64,000 nucleotides of DNA from Treponema sp. Lineage in GTDB: Bacteria; Spirochaetota; Spirochaetia; Treponematales; Treponemataceae. This document shows, piece after piece, positions 50,543 to 60,321 of the stretch (positions within the stretch are counted from its first letter, which is position 1; each line of letters opens with the position of its first letter). The translations under genes and the position numbers were made by a program. The notes under the pieces were generated by a model, which did no database searches, was not told where the DNA came from, and saw nothing but the letters and a program-made list of their open reading frames with translations. Location of the stretch: positions 1 to 64,000 of the forward strand of contig JAEEIU010000027.1 of assembly GCA_016281495.1 (NCBI GenBank). Direction: 5' to 3'.

Positions 50543-52507
50543 TTACCCAACCACAGCCTTCTTTGCCATGGCCTTCTTTCTGATTATCTCAAATACAATC
50601 AGTACTGCGATGGCGGCAAGACCGATAATGTCCGTCCTTTGTTCAGGGATGATGCACATGAGGCCTGCGGCTATGAACAGGATTCTTTCCACGATCGAAA
50701 GGTTTTTGATTGCATATCCTTCAAGACCTGCGCTGATGCCGAACATTCCGATGATTGCAGTTAGCAGAATCCACAGCAGTGAAAGAACATGGGCGTCTAT
50801 CATGAGCATTTGCGGATAGAAGACGAACATGTACGGTATGATGAACGCACCTATGGCAAGCTTAGTCGCCTGTAGTGCGGTTTTCATCGGTTTGGCTTTT
50901 GCAACGGCGGCACCTGCAATTGCGGCAAGGGCCACAGGAGGCGTAATGTCCGCTATGATTCCAAAGTAGAATGCGAACATGTGGGCTGCAAGAGGCTGTA
51001 CTCCAAGCTGAATGATTGCACCAGCTGTGATTGTAGATGTAATAAGATAGTTTGCGGTTGTCGGGGCACCCATTCCAAGGATGATTGAAGAAATCATCGT
51101 GAACAAAAGTGTCAGGAAAAGGATTCCGTGAGAAAGGCTTACAAGACCTGCACCAAGCTTAAGTCCAAGGCCTGTCAGGGTAACGATGCCGATGATGATT
51201 CCGGCAACACCACAGGCAACGGCAACAGAAAGAATGTTTCTTGCGGCGGAACAGAGCACGTCAAGCAAATCCTTGAACGTAAACCTGGGCTTTTTTCCGC
51301 GGATGATGTCAACCAGGGAAGTAACCACTCCAATTGCAAGACAGGAAAGAATACCCATCAGGGCTGCATACTGGGCTGTACGTCCAATGCAAAGGGAAAC
51401 AATGATGATGACAAGAGGAAGAAGCATGTATCCCTTTTTCAAGAACAATGGAAGGAATTTTGGAAGCTGCTCCTTTGGAAGTCCCTTTAATCCGAGTCTT
51501 TTTGCCTCAAGGTGAACTGTAATGAATATTCCGGTAAAATACAGAATTGCAGGAATAACAGCGGCCTTTACAATCGTTATGTAGGACAGGCCAAGGCTTT
51601 CTGCCATAAGGAATGCGGCGGCACCCATGATTGGAGGCATGAGCTGTCCACCTGTAGATGCAGAGGCCTCAACCGCACCTGCAAACTCCGGCTTGTATCC
51701 CAGCCTTTTCATCATTGGAATCGTAAAGCTTCCAGAGCCTACCGTATTTGAAACGGAGCTTCCAGAAACAGTACCGAGCAATGCAGAAGAAAGGACTGCA
51801 ACCTTGGCAGGACCACCGGATGCACCACCAGCAATGGCATTGCACAAATCAATGAAGAATTGTCCGATTCCTGTTTTTTCCAAAAGGGCTCCAAACAGAA
51901 TGAAAAGGAAAATGAAAGTTGAACATGCACCGATTGGGGTACCCATGATTCCTTCCGTGTTAAAGAAAAGATGGCTTACCACGCGCTGGAACTTGTATCC
52001 GCGGTGATTCAGGAAGCCAGGCATATACGGTCCGACAAAAGCATAGATGATGAAACAAATTGCAATTATCAGAATCGGGAGGCCTACAAGACGGCGACAT
52101 GACTCACACAGTATTACAATGGCAACGGAACCAACCGCAATGTCAACTGCGGTATAAGCACCGGCACGGGATGCCAGAGCGGAAAAGTTTGTTACGATGT
52201 ACATCCAGCAGGCCGCACCGATGAGCCCCAGAACGACATCATACCATGGCAGGGTTGAACGTGACATTTTCTTTGTGGCAGGGAAAAGAAGGAATGCCAG
52301 AAACTGCACGAAGGCAAGATGGGAAGCCCTCAATATCTGAGCCGGAATACGTCCGCTTAATGTTGCATATAACTGAAAAAGACAAAAGGCTACGGAAACA
52401 ACACAGATTATGATTTTCCTTATTCCGCCCAAACGTCTGTATGCCTGCTCTCTGTCAAGCTCCTGCATCAGGGTATCAATTTCTTCTGGTTTCGTATTTT
52501 CTTCCAT
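50543..52507 (-). CDS. TRAP transporter fused permease (TAXI type, 4TM plus 12TM)
   Basis: The 654-aa membrane protein combines the small (DctQ-like) and large (DctM-like) TRAP subunits, as in TAXI-TRAP systems. The N-terminal four helices lead into a DctM domain with AKVAVLSSALLGTVSGSSVSNTVGSGSFTIPMMKR and GAPTTANYLITS. It imports an organic acid or amino acid with the ion gradient; the substrate is unknown. The order SBP, DUF1850 protein, permease (all minus strand) suggests one operon starting at 54038. The start follows a purine-rich AGTAATAGGATGG region. Confidence 0.93.
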   Translation of the reverse strand: MEENTKPEEIDTLMQELDREQAYRRLGGIRKIIICVVSVAFCLFQLYATLSGRIPAQILRASHLAFVQFLAFLLFPATKKMSRSTLPWYDVVLGLIGAACWMYIVTNFSALASRAGAYTAVDIAVGSVAIVILCESCRRLVGLPILIIAICFIIYAFVGPYMPGFLNHRGYKFQRVVSHLFFNTEGIMGTPIGACSTFIFLFILFGALLEKTGIGQFFIDLCNAIAGGASGGPAKVAVLSSALLGTVSGSSVSNTVGSGSFTIPMMKRLGYKPEFAGAVEASASTGGQLMPPIMGAAAFLMAESLGLSYITIVKAAVIPAILYFTGIFITVHLEAKRLGLKGLPKEQLPKFLPLFLKKGYMLLPLVIIIVSLCIGRTAQYAALMGILSCLAIGVVTSLVDIIRGKKPRFTFKDLLDVLCSAARNILSVAVACGVAGIIIGIVTLTGLGLKLGAGLVSLSHGILFLTLLFTMISSIILGMGAPTTANYLITSTITAGAIIQLGVQPLAAHMFAFYFGIIADITPPVALAAIAGAAVAKAKPMKTALQATKLAIGAFIIPYMFVFYPQMLMIDAHVLSLLWILLTAIIGMFGISAGLEGYAIKNLSIVERILFIAAGLMCIIPEQRTDIIGLAAIAVLIVFEIIRKKAMAKKAVVG

Positions 52508-52570
52508 CCTATTACTCCCATAAAAAAGTCAAAAAAAGTGAAAGGTATTTCCAGATGCCTTTATCTGGAT

Positions 52571-53089
52571 TCATGAATCAAGTTTATCAAGACAATATCT
52601 TAAAACCGGAACACGCTCAACTTTAAATCTAATACCTGTCTGCGGTGGAAAAAGTTCCTGCATGGGTATTTCCCTTCCACCGATTGTTATTGAATGATTT
52701 GCGACAAGACCGACCGCCATGTCAAACGACTTCATACGCCTGTCCTGCCATGAAATCTGGTAACCGTCATCCAGCACAGTAAAAACTGCATCTGGAGCAT
52801 CCTGTACCTCAGGAATTCCGGCACCATAGGAGACGAACCTGCTTTTTTCCACAACAAGCTCGTCACCTTGAACTGAAAAACAGTCATGCACCCTGCCCTT
52901 GTTAACTGAATGTGTATATGCTATCTCAAAACCGTCCAGGGCCTTTCTTGAACAAACGCTGTTTCCCTTATTATTCCGCTCACTTATGCTGACGCACTTA
53001 ACAGACGGAACAAGGCACAGGAACAAAAAAAGCCCGGCACACAATGCAGACACACAAAACAGGATGCGTGTCTTTTTACTCAACGGCAA
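52571..53089 (-). CDS. DUF1850 domain protein of TAXI-TRAP operon
   Basis: The 172-aa protein has an N-terminal hydrophobic helix (signal anchor, about residues 8-26) and the DUF1850 pattern: GFEIAYTHSVNKGRVHDCFSV and FVSYGAGIPEV. Such proteins commonly sit with TAXI-type TRAP transporters; their function is not established. The start is TTG, overlapping the binding-protein stop by 14 nt, which gives coupled translation. It is probably periplasmic. Confidence 0.82.
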   Translation of the reverse strand: MPLSKKTRILFCVSALCAGLFLFLCLVPSVKCVSISERNNKGNSVCSRKALDGFEIAYTHSVNKGRVHDCFSVQGDELVVEKSRFVSYGAGIPEVQDAPDAVFTVLDDGYQISWQDRRMKSFDMAVGLVANHSITIGGREIPMQELFPPQTGIRFKVERVPVLRYCLDKLDS

Positions 53090-54038
53090 AACCTACTTCT
53101 TTGAAGAATTTCTTTGCACCCGGGTGGAATGGAACAGAAACACCTGTTACTGCACTTGGTACAGAAACTTCCTTACCCTTAGCGTTTGCCTGAGCAAGTT
53201 CATCCAGGTTCTTGAACAAAGCCTTTGTCATCTCGTAAACAGTATCTTCATCAAGTTCTGCGTTTACTGCAAGAGTTGCCTTGATTGCGAGAGCTTCAAC
53301 ATCCTCGTCAGTTCCGTTATATGTTCCGCCAGGGATTGTTGTCATTGTGTAGAATCCATAGTTATTGCAGATCTTAACTGCCTCTGCATCCTTTACAGGA
53401 ATCAAAACAAGACCGTTTGTAAATGCAAGTTCCTGAAGAGAAGCATTTGGAACACCGGCTGTTACGAAACATGCATCCAATGTACCGTTCTGGATACCGT
53501 CTGCTGATTCCTTGAATGAAAGGTTGTTTTTCTGAATGTCATCAAATGTAAGGCCATAGCCCTCAAGGATCTGCTTTGCGTTGAATTCAACACCTGAACC
53601 GGCATCACCTACAGAAACACGCTTTCCCTTAAGATCGTATACAGACTTGATTCCGCTTGAGACAGAAGCTGCAATCTGAACAACCTCTGGATAAAGTGTT
53701 CCAACTGCCATAAGGTTTGGAAGAGCCTGACCTGCGAACATGTCAGTTCCATTGTAGGCATAATCCATAACGTCATTCTGAACGATGGCGAATTCTGCCT
53801 CTCCCTTGCTTATAAGGCGAAGGTTTTCTGCTGATGCGCCTGTAGCCTGGGCTGTAACATTCATGTTGTCAATCTTGGTATTCCAGATATTTGCGATTGC
53901 ACCACCGAATGGATAATAGGTTCCACCTGTTCCACCTGTTGCAAGGATGTAGTTCTTTTTGGCATTCTGCTTTGAGCATGCAAAGAAACATAAAGCTGCC
54001 ATCATTGTGGCGGCTATAATCGAAATTGATTTTTTCAT
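53076..54038 (-). CDS. TAXI family TRAP transporter solute-binding lipoprotein
   Basis: The 320-aa protein starts at 54038, with GAGGAG 7 nt before; an in-frame ATG 24 nt earlier lacks a site. The signal peptide ends LCFFACSKQ (lipobox). The mature part has the TAXI signature LATGGTGGTYYPFGGAIANIWN and a TAQATGASAENLRLI segment, then KRVSVGDAGSGVEFNAKQIL. It captures the substrate in the periplasm for the fused permease encoded two genes downstream. The ligand is unknown; glutamate or other acids are typical of the family. Confidence 0.93.
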   Translation of the reverse strand: MKKSISIIAATMMAALCFFACSKQNAKKNYILATGGTGGTYYPFGGAIANIWNTKIDNMNVTAQATGASAENLRLISKGEAEFAIVQNDVMDYAYNGTDMFAGQALPNLMAVGTLYPEVVQIAASVSSGIKSVYDLKGKRVSVGDAGSGVEFNAKQILEGYGLTFDDIQKNNLSFKESADGIQNGTLDACFVTAGVPNASLQELAFTNGLVLIPVKDAEAVKICNNYGFYTMTTIPGGTYNGTDEDVEALAIKATLAVNAELDEDTVYEMTKALFKNLDELAQANAKGKEVSVPSAVTGVSVPFHPGAKKFFKEVGFAVE

Positions 54039-54067
54039 ATTAAACTCCTCGAAAAATTTCAACTAAT

Positions 54068-54096
54068 ATTATAATTTTTTTACCTGTTTTGTACAA
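54068..54096 (-). promoter_or_regulatory. Promoter of the TAXI-TRAP operon
   Basis: On the minus strand, TTGTAC (54091-54096), a 17-nt spacer and TATAAT (54068-54073) precede the binding-protein gene by 29 nt. Confidence 0.75.
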
Positions 54097-54165
54097 GTCT
54101 AAACGAGCATTGATTTTAAGGATACTTTCCTATATTATTGTGGCATAAAACAGGAGGAATACAAA

Positions 54166-54585
54166 ATGAAGACATACAAGCACAAGGTAGCATATTACGA
54201 GACAGACAAAATGGCCGTTACACACCATTCAAATTACGTCAGATGGATGGAAGAGGCACGGGTTGATTTTCTGGACCAGATTGGCTGGAATTTCCACAAG
54301 CTGGAAGAAACTGGCATCATATCTCCCGTTATCGGCATAACCTGCAATTACAAGCGCAGCACAGTTTTTGATGACATTGTAGAAATTGCGGTAAGCGTAA
54401 AGTCTTTTTCAGGTGTAAAGCTGGTAATTGAATACGTGATGAAAAAAGAAGGTGACGACGCCGTTGTATTTACGGGAACTTCTGAGCATTGCTTCCTGAA
54501 CACGGAGGGACGCCCCATAAGGCTTCAGAGCGAGTACCCCGGCTTTTACGAGGCACTCACCGCATGCATTGCAAAAAATGATTAG
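54166..54585 (+). CDS. Acyl-CoA thioesterase of the YbgC/FadM hot-dog family
   Basis: The 139-aa single hot-dog domain starts YETDKMAVTHHSNYVRWMEEARVDFL, the family signature in which the Asp near residue 14 is catalytic and the His-His-Ser-Asn-Tyr segment lines the pocket. It hydrolyses acyl-CoA thioesters; chain length is unknown. GGAGG precedes the start. Its stop overlaps the stop of the convergent EF-hand protein gene by 3 nt. Confidence 0.9.
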   Translation: MKTYKHKVAYYETDKMAVTHHSNYVRWMEEARVDFLDQIGWNFHKLEETGIISPVIGITCNYKRSTVFDDIVEIAVSVKSFSGVKLVIEYVMKKEGDDAVVFTGTSEHCFLNTEGRPIRLQSEYPGFYEALTACIAKND

Positions 54586-56810
54586 GATGCCGCAGGAACC
54601 GCATTTTCTACGGTTTCCGTGGCCTTTACCATAAATTTTCCAAAAAAGCCCTTGATGTTTTCCCAAACCCCGACAATGCCGTTGGGGTTCTTTATTATAA
54701 GCACCAGGGCAAGCACGATAATGGCTACTATCACCACAGCAAAAATCACGCGTTTAATCGGGAATCCCTTTTGTTCAAACGGGTCATAGGGATTTAATGT
54801 AGAGCCCTTTGGACGTGATGCTGTTTGCGTCATGGTGTTCCCAAGCTTTATGCTTATCTTGACGTTGCCGTTTATGGCCCAGCCCGATGCATCCAGGATT
54901 GGAGCAATGTTCCTCTGCCTCAGCTTGTTCCATGCTATGAACATTGACGGGAGCGAAATCAAGAGGATGATGCCAAGTATGCCAAGAGGAATCCATGCAC
55001 CAAGACCAAGGAATGCCTGCATCAGTCCACCCACCACGGTTGCAATTCCAGTAAATGCTACAGAAATGGCGGCAATTGTTCCGATGTCGATTTTCTTGGA
55101 AGTTGCGGCGGCGGCATTTGTTGCGGCCTCGGCTGGATGATCCACGGTTGCTGACATTTTATCTGAAACCTTGTTCTCTGCGTCACTTGCCATCTTTGTA
55201 ACTTTTTCCTGAACAAAACGTGCAAGCTTTTTATACGGGCTCCAGAACGCTTCCTTTATGCTTGTCGGGTTCTCCACTATCTTTGTAATCACGGCATCCC
55301 AGTCGTTTCCTTCCCTGTCATAGAAAAGTCCGTTTCTTCCGGGCATAAGGTTTTCTGTCTTTCCTGCAGACACCATGGCGGCAATCTGCATTGTCTTACC
55401 CGTTGCCTTTTGGGTGCAGTCGCAGTAAAGAAGATAGCACTGTGACAGGGGCGACATGGAGGCATGTTTGGCGGCATCAGTTACCTTAAAGCACAGGTCG
55501 CATGAATGGCCGTCGATATAGAGCACTCCGCACTGGAATATGGCCATCAGATCCGGGTCATAAAATTCCTTGAATGAAACATAGTTCTTTAAAAGCTTGA
55601 GGAAGTCACGGCGCAGTAAGAGCATTTTCTTTAAGTCAACCGTGGCAAGGGCTACCGGAGGATGCTTTTCTTCCTCAGAAAGATTGTGGTCGATAATCTG
55701 CCTTGCATCGGATGAAAGAATTTCGTCAACACGCTCAAAACTCAAGGATGATGCACTATTGTCCGGTTTTGCAGAAAACCATGCTGAATACGGATCAAAG
55801 TCATCCTTTATCTTTTTCCATTCAAGCTCGGACAGGCTTTCCTTGTTTGAATCAAAAATCTGGGAGACAACCTGTTCTGTAAATGCCTTGATCTTTTCGG
55901 CCCACATGGGATTGATGCCTTTTTTAAGCGGAAGGTTTTTATCCTTGTTAATGGAGGCTATCGGCAAAAGGGAAAGGTTTTCCTTATCAAGTCCGTCCTG
56001 CATTGAATCAAGATCGTGCTCCCCCAGCTTTTTTGAAAGATCATCTGAATATGAATCAACAGAACAGCGCAAAAAGAATTCGTCGATTTTTTCCTTTACG
56101 TCACTGTAAGACTTGAATGCGGCATCTGTTCCAAAATTCAAAAAGAAGATTCCCGGTGCATCCTTTTGTGCCATCTCTCGCCAGTCGTGTATTGCCTGCA
56201 CGTCATTGAAGAATGTCTCAAACTGCTCTCGGTTGATTCCCTTTACTCCAGAAATGTCATCACATCCACCGGTTGCTTCGATTATTTCCTTTACGACATT
56301 ACAAGCCGTCTCATCATGAACTACTTCTGCAGGAAGAACCTTGTCTCCGTTAAAGACTGTCGGAGAAAAAAGCCTGTCATTTACGCTTATGTCATCAAAT
56401 CCGATTTCCGTGGCAGAATCTTTTTCAAGTATGTGAAGGATTGAGGCAGCTGATTCAGCAGGAGAATGACCGCAATCAAAGGCCTCGTCTCCAAGTGCAT
56501 CAAGGGGAATGGTATCACCTTCCTCCATGATTACTTCGGGCTTCTTGAAATATTTTTTGATGTAATCAACAGCGGCAAGAATCTCCGGGACCCGAACGCG
56601 ACCGTCCTTGTCAATGTCTAGGATTTGCAGGGTCTCATCACTGAACTCCAGACCGCTTACCGGGCAAGCCAATGCCACCCACAACTTTTGATCCAGCTTG
56701 TCAAGATTAAGTACATCATCAACCGACTTGAAATCGACCTGCATCAAACCACCAGTCTGAACAAAATGCCATGCATGACCGTCTGCATTCTTACGCTTTG
56801 CCATCATCAT
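54582..56810 (-). CDS. EF-hand protein with C-terminal membrane helices, function unknown
   Basis: The 742-aa protein is not a known family to me. Near residues 65-76 it has a canonical EF-hand calcium loop (DIDKDGRVRVPE). Otherwise it is largely helical and acidic, with a CxxCF pair (DGHSCDLCFKV) and QCYLLYCDC. Three hydrophobic helices lie at about 588-640 and 690-715. There is no signal peptide, so the EF-hand domain is probably cytoplasmic. Three adjacent ATGs (56810, 56807, 56804) lie just after GGAG; the last is best spaced. It is monocistronic or first of a unit with its convergent neighbour. Confidence 0.65.
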   Translation of the reverse strand: MMMAKRKNADGHAWHFVQTGGLMQVDFKSVDDVLNLDKLDQKLWVALACPVSGLEFSDETLQILDIDKDGRVRVPEILAAVDYIKKYFKKPEVIMEEGDTIPLDALGDEAFDCGHSPAESAASILHILEKDSATEIGFDDISVNDRLFSPTVFNGDKVLPAEVVHDETACNVVKEIIEATGGCDDISGVKGINREQFETFFNDVQAIHDWREMAQKDAPGIFFLNFGTDAAFKSYSDVKEKIDEFFLRCSVDSYSDDLSKKLGEHDLDSMQDGLDKENLSLLPIASINKDKNLPLKKGINPMWAEKIKAFTEQVVSQIFDSNKESLSELEWKKIKDDFDPYSAWFSAKPDNSASSLSFERVDEILSSDARQIIDHNLSEEEKHPPVALATVDLKKMLLLRRDFLKLLKNYVSFKEFYDPDLMAIFQCGVLYIDGHSCDLCFKVTDAAKHASMSPLSQCYLLYCDCTQKATGKTMQIAAMVSAGKTENLMPGRNGLFYDREGNDWDAVITKIVENPTSIKEAFWSPYKKLARFVQEKVTKMASDAENKVSDKMSATVDHPAEAATNAAAATSKKIDIGTIAAISVAFTGIATVVGGLMQAFLGLGAWIPLGILGIILLISLPSMFIAWNKLRQRNIAPILDASGWAINGNVKISIKLGNTMTQTASRPKGSTLNPYDPFEQKGFPIKRVIFAVVIVAIIVLALVLIIKNPNGIVGVWENIKGFFGKFMVKATETVENAVPAAS

Positions 56811-56870
56811 TTCTCCTGTTATGTATGATTTATTAAGATTGCCTGTTGAAAATGTTTTTGAATGACTTGA

Positions 56871-57482
56871 TTAATCCTCTTTTTTGTCGTAATAACCTGA
56901 ATCCTCAAGATACTGGCGGCGTGACATTACCAGATCAATCAGCTCCTGATACATGTTGTAGTCAACTTCCAGCGCAATTGGGAAAATAAAATACTCCGTC
57001 TCATCACAGTAACGTTCAATAAACGCCTCGCTTGTGACAAAGCCCAGAGAAATCATGTTGCTGATTCTGTCCGCGCACTTTAAGAGTTTGGCCTTGTGGC
57101 TTCCGTTTTCGATTATTCCCCTAAGGTAATCAGGTTTAAGCTGTCCCTTGCGTTTTGTAACTTCAAGTACAAGTTTAAGGACTTCCTCACCTTCCTCGTC
57201 TGCATTTTTTATAAGCTCAACATCATAATCCGGAATGTCCTCAACGACATCATGAACGCAGGCCGCCTTAAGCAAGACTGAATCGATGTAACCGTAGTCA
57301 ATCAGTATTCCCATCGTGTCAATCTGATGACGGAACATGTTGCCGCCCGCAAAACGAGCCTTACCGATGAGTGCCGTTGAAAGCTGCATGTAAGGAGCAA
57401 GAGTAATACCTTTGAGCTGGAGCATGTGCTCCCTGTCCATTTGTGAAGGCTTTTCTGTTGCCATGTTAAATGTTCTGCCCAT
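56871..57482 (-). CDS. HD-domain hydrolase resembling (p)ppGpp hydrolases
   Basis: The 203-aa protein has an HD fold with the arrangement seen in SpoT/MESH1-type enzymes: FRHQIDTMGILIDYG, then AACVHDVVEDIPD (HD plus ED) and KLLKCADRISNM. That fits a metal-dependent 3'-pyrophosphohydrolase, possibly a small alarmone hydrolase; the usual N-terminal RKSG..Y motif is absent, so the assignment is moderate. AAGGAG precedes the start by 6 nt. It lies 37 nt after valS and is probably cotranscribed, a sensible pairing for amino-acid stress. Confidence 0.7.
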   Translation of the reverse strand: MGRTFNMATEKPSQMDREHMLQLKGITLAPYMQLSTALIGKARFAGGNMFRHQIDTMGILIDYGYIDSVLLKAACVHDVVEDIPDYDVELIKNADEEGEEVLKLVLEVTKRKGQLKPDYLRGIIENGSHKAKLLKCADRISNMISLGFVTSEAFIERYCDETEYFIFPIALEVDYNMYQELIDLVMSRRQYLEDSGYYDKKED

Positions 57483-57519
57483 ATAGTCTCCTTGCCAACC
57501 TCTATGCCCGATGGGAAAA

Positions 57520-60264
57520 TCAAAGACTCTTCAGATAACCGGAAAGCTTTTCTATCCTTCTCTGACTTTCCGCCATCTTGTCACGTTCTGCCTGAACCAC
57601 TTCCGCTGGTGCATGCTGTGCAAAGTTACCGTTGAGTTTTGCCTCGCTCTTTTTTACAACAGCCTCTTCTTCTGCTATTTCCTTTTCAAAACGTGCCTTA
57701 AGCTGTTCCGTATTGATTCCTTCATCAACCAAAAGGAAGGCTTCAAATCCGGTGCCGACTGTTCCAATTGATTTTGCAGGAGCATTGTCCACAAAGTCAA
57801 TCTGGCGCACACCGGCCAAAAGTTCAACCATGTCGGTCTTTTCTTTAATAACTTCAGCAGATGATCCTGCAATGATTTTTACTGCAACGTGAAGTTTTGA
57901 TGCAGGATCAAGCCCGCATTCAACCCTAAGTCCACGGATATTGCGGATGAGCTCCTTGAGCACTTCAAAGCGCTTTGTAATTTCCTCGTTGTTCCTTCCT
58001 TCCTGAACCTCTGGATATGGAGCATCAACAAGAAGGTCTGCATAAGTTGAATTTGAAATTATCTTTTGCTCACCGGCTTTCTTACGGTTTTCTGCAATTT
58101 CCGAAAGTGGAAGCTTGCCGTAGATTTCTTCCGTTACAAAAGGAATGCACGGATGCAGGAGTCTTAGGCTTTCTTCCATTACGTTAAGCAAAACAGATGC
58201 GGCCCTATCCTTTTCTGCATCATCACCGTTCTTGAAACTGAGCTTGGTTGCTTCAACATACCAGTCGCAGAAATCATTCCAGAAATATTCATACAGGGCT
58301 GATGCGGCATCGTTATAGCGGTATGACTCAAATGCGGCCCTTGCATTTTCCACGGCACGGTTAAGGCATGCATAAATCCATTTGTCAAGTTCGGTTAAAT
58401 CAGAATCCTTTACCGGAACAAGATTGCGTCCTTCCAGATTGCCCAGGATGTAACGGCTTGCATTCCATACCTTGTTGCAAAAACGGCTTCCCATTTTAAA
58501 GCTGTCCTTGTCAACAAGAACATCCTGTCCCTGAGCGCACATATATGAAAGAGTGAACTTAAGGGCGTCTGCTCCGTACATGTCTATTATTTCCAGCGGG
58601 TCAAGTCCGTTACCCAAAGACTTTGACATCTTGCGTCCCTGCTTGTCGCGAACCAAACCGTGAATGTAAATGTCGTGAAATGGTGCCTTGCCTGTAAACT
58701 CAAGGCCTGCCATAATCATGCGGGCAACCCAGAAGAAGATGATGTCATAAGCGGTGACAAGGGCTGTCGTCGGATAGAAGGTATCCAAGTCTGATGTATT
58801 CTGCGGCCATCCCAAAGTACTGAACGGCCATAGCCATGAGCTGAACCATGTGTCAAGAACATCTTCATCCTGCTTGAGGTCCTCTGCTCCACAACCGCAT
58901 TTCGTGCATTTTTCCGGATTTGTACGGCTTACGATTATCTCGCCACACTTCTGACAGTACCATGCAGGAATCCTGTGTCCCCACCAGATCTGACGGCTTA
59001 CACACCAGTCACGGATGTTTTCCAGCCAGTGTGAATATGTATTCTCCCATTTCTGCGGGAAGAATTTAAGGTCACCTGCTTTCCATGCGGCAAGGGCCTT
59101 GTCTGCAAGAGGCTTCATCTTTACAAACCACTGGTCGCTCAGATATGGCTCAACGACAGTCTTGCAGCGGTAGCAGTGTCCTACAGAGTGAACCATTTTT
59201 TCTTCACCCTTGTACAAACCGCATGCCTCAAGATCTTCAATTACAAGGGCACGTGCCTGCTCGGGTTTAAGCCCACGGTATTTTTCCGGTACGTTTTCGT
59301 TAAGGCGTCCGTCGGGAGTCAAAAGGTTTACTACTTCAAGATTATGGCGTAGTCCAACTTCCCAGTCGTTCGGATCATGGGCTGGGGTAATCTTTACCAT
59401 ACCGGTTCCGAATTCCTTGTCTACATAATCATCTGCAATTATTGGGATTTCTTTTCCTGTAAGCGGAAGCTTGAGTTTTTTTCCTACAAGCGCGGTATAG
59501 CGTTCATCTGTGGGGTTTACTGCAACGGCTGTATCACCAAAGAAAGTTTCTGGACGTGTTGTGGCAACTTCAATTTTACCGCTACCATCGGCATATTCAT
59601 AATAAAGGTGGTACATTGCACCCTGTGTATCCTCGTGGTCAACTTCATCATCAGCAAGGGCTGTTCCACAACGGGGGCACCAGTTTACAAGACGTTTTCC
59701 ACGGTACATGAGGCCGCGTTCATAAAGGGTTACAAATACATCACGTACAGCGGCACTAAGTCCTTCATCATAGGTAAAGCGTTCCCTGTCCCAGTCGGTG
59801 GAGTTTCCAAGCTTTTTCTGCTGCTTTACGATTATAGTGTGGTGTTCTTCCTTTACCTTCCATGTTCTTTCCAGGAATTTTTCACGACCAAGATCGTTTC
59901 TGGTTTTGCCTTCTTTCTTCAATGCCCTTTCAACAACATTCTGGGTTGCAATTCCAGCATGGTCTGTTCCGGGAATCCACAGGGTATCGTCACCCTTCAT
60001 CCTGTGATAGCGTACTACTATGTCCTGCAGGGTATTGTTGAGGCCGTGCCCCATGTGAAGGACACCGGTAACGTTTGGCGGTGGAATTACGACAGTATAT
60101 TTTGCTACTTTTATGTTCTTTGATTTTTTGTCAAGGTAAGTCTGGTGAATGGGTGAAGATGGATCTGATGCAGGTTTAAAACAACCGCTTTTCACCCAAT
60201 TATCATAAATTCTGTCCTCAAAGTCTTTTGGATTATAAGATTTTTCTAATTCAATTGCCTTCAT
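57520..60264 (-). CDS. valS: Valyl-tRNA synthetase
   Basis: The 914-aa class I synthetase has HIGH-type PPPNVTGVLHMGHGLNNTL, the KMSKS loop GRKMSKSLGNGLDP, an editing domain with TTRPETFFGDTAV, a zinc-binding CQKCGEI/CTKCGC cluster, and a C-terminal coiled-coil arm. It charges tRNA-Val with valine. The start at 60264 is chosen over a longer frame because GGAG lies 7 nt before it and the motif MKAIELEKSYNPKDFE begins there. The HD hydrolase gene follows. Confidence 0.97.
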   Translation of the reverse strand: MKAIELEKSYNPKDFEDRIYDNWVKSGCFKPASDPSSPIHQTYLDKKSKNIKVAKYTVVIPPPNVTGVLHMGHGLNNTLQDIVVRYHRMKGDDTLWIPGTDHAGIATQNVVERALKKEGKTRNDLGREKFLERTWKVKEEHHTIIVKQQKKLGNSTDWDRERFTYDEGLSAAVRDVFVTLYERGLMYRGKRLVNWCPRCGTALADDEVDHEDTQGAMYHLYYEYADGSGKIEVATTRPETFFGDTAVAVNPTDERYTALVGKKLKLPLTGKEIPIIADDYVDKEFGTGMVKITPAHDPNDWEVGLRHNLEVVNLLTPDGRLNENVPEKYRGLKPEQARALVIEDLEACGLYKGEEKMVHSVGHCYRCKTVVEPYLSDQWFVKMKPLADKALAAWKAGDLKFFPQKWENTYSHWLENIRDWCVSRQIWWGHRIPAWYCQKCGEIIVSRTNPEKCTKCGCGAEDLKQDEDVLDTWFSSWLWPFSTLGWPQNTSDLDTFYPTTALVTAYDIIFFWVARMIMAGLEFTGKAPFHDIYIHGLVRDKQGRKMSKSLGNGLDPLEIIDMYGADALKFTLSYMCAQGQDVLVDKDSFKMGSRFCNKVWNASRYILGNLEGRNLVPVKDSDLTELDKWIYACLNRAVENARAAFESYRYNDAASALYEYFWNDFCDWYVEATKLSFKNGDDAEKDRAASVLLNVMEESLRLLHPCIPFVTEEIYGKLPLSEIAENRKKAGEQKIISNSTYADLLVDAPYPEVQEGRNNEEITKRFEVLKELIRNIRGLRVECGLDPASKLHVAVKIIAGSSAEVIKEKTDMVELLAGVRQIDFVDNAPAKSIGTVGTGFEAFLLVDEGINTEQLKARFEKEIAEEEAVVKKSEAKLNGNFAQHAPAEVVQAERDKMAESQRRIEKLSGYLKSL

Positions 60265-60321
60265 AAAATAACTCCACGGAGGCATTGTAGCACTTTTTGG
60301 CAATGTATTCTAGTAGTTTTT

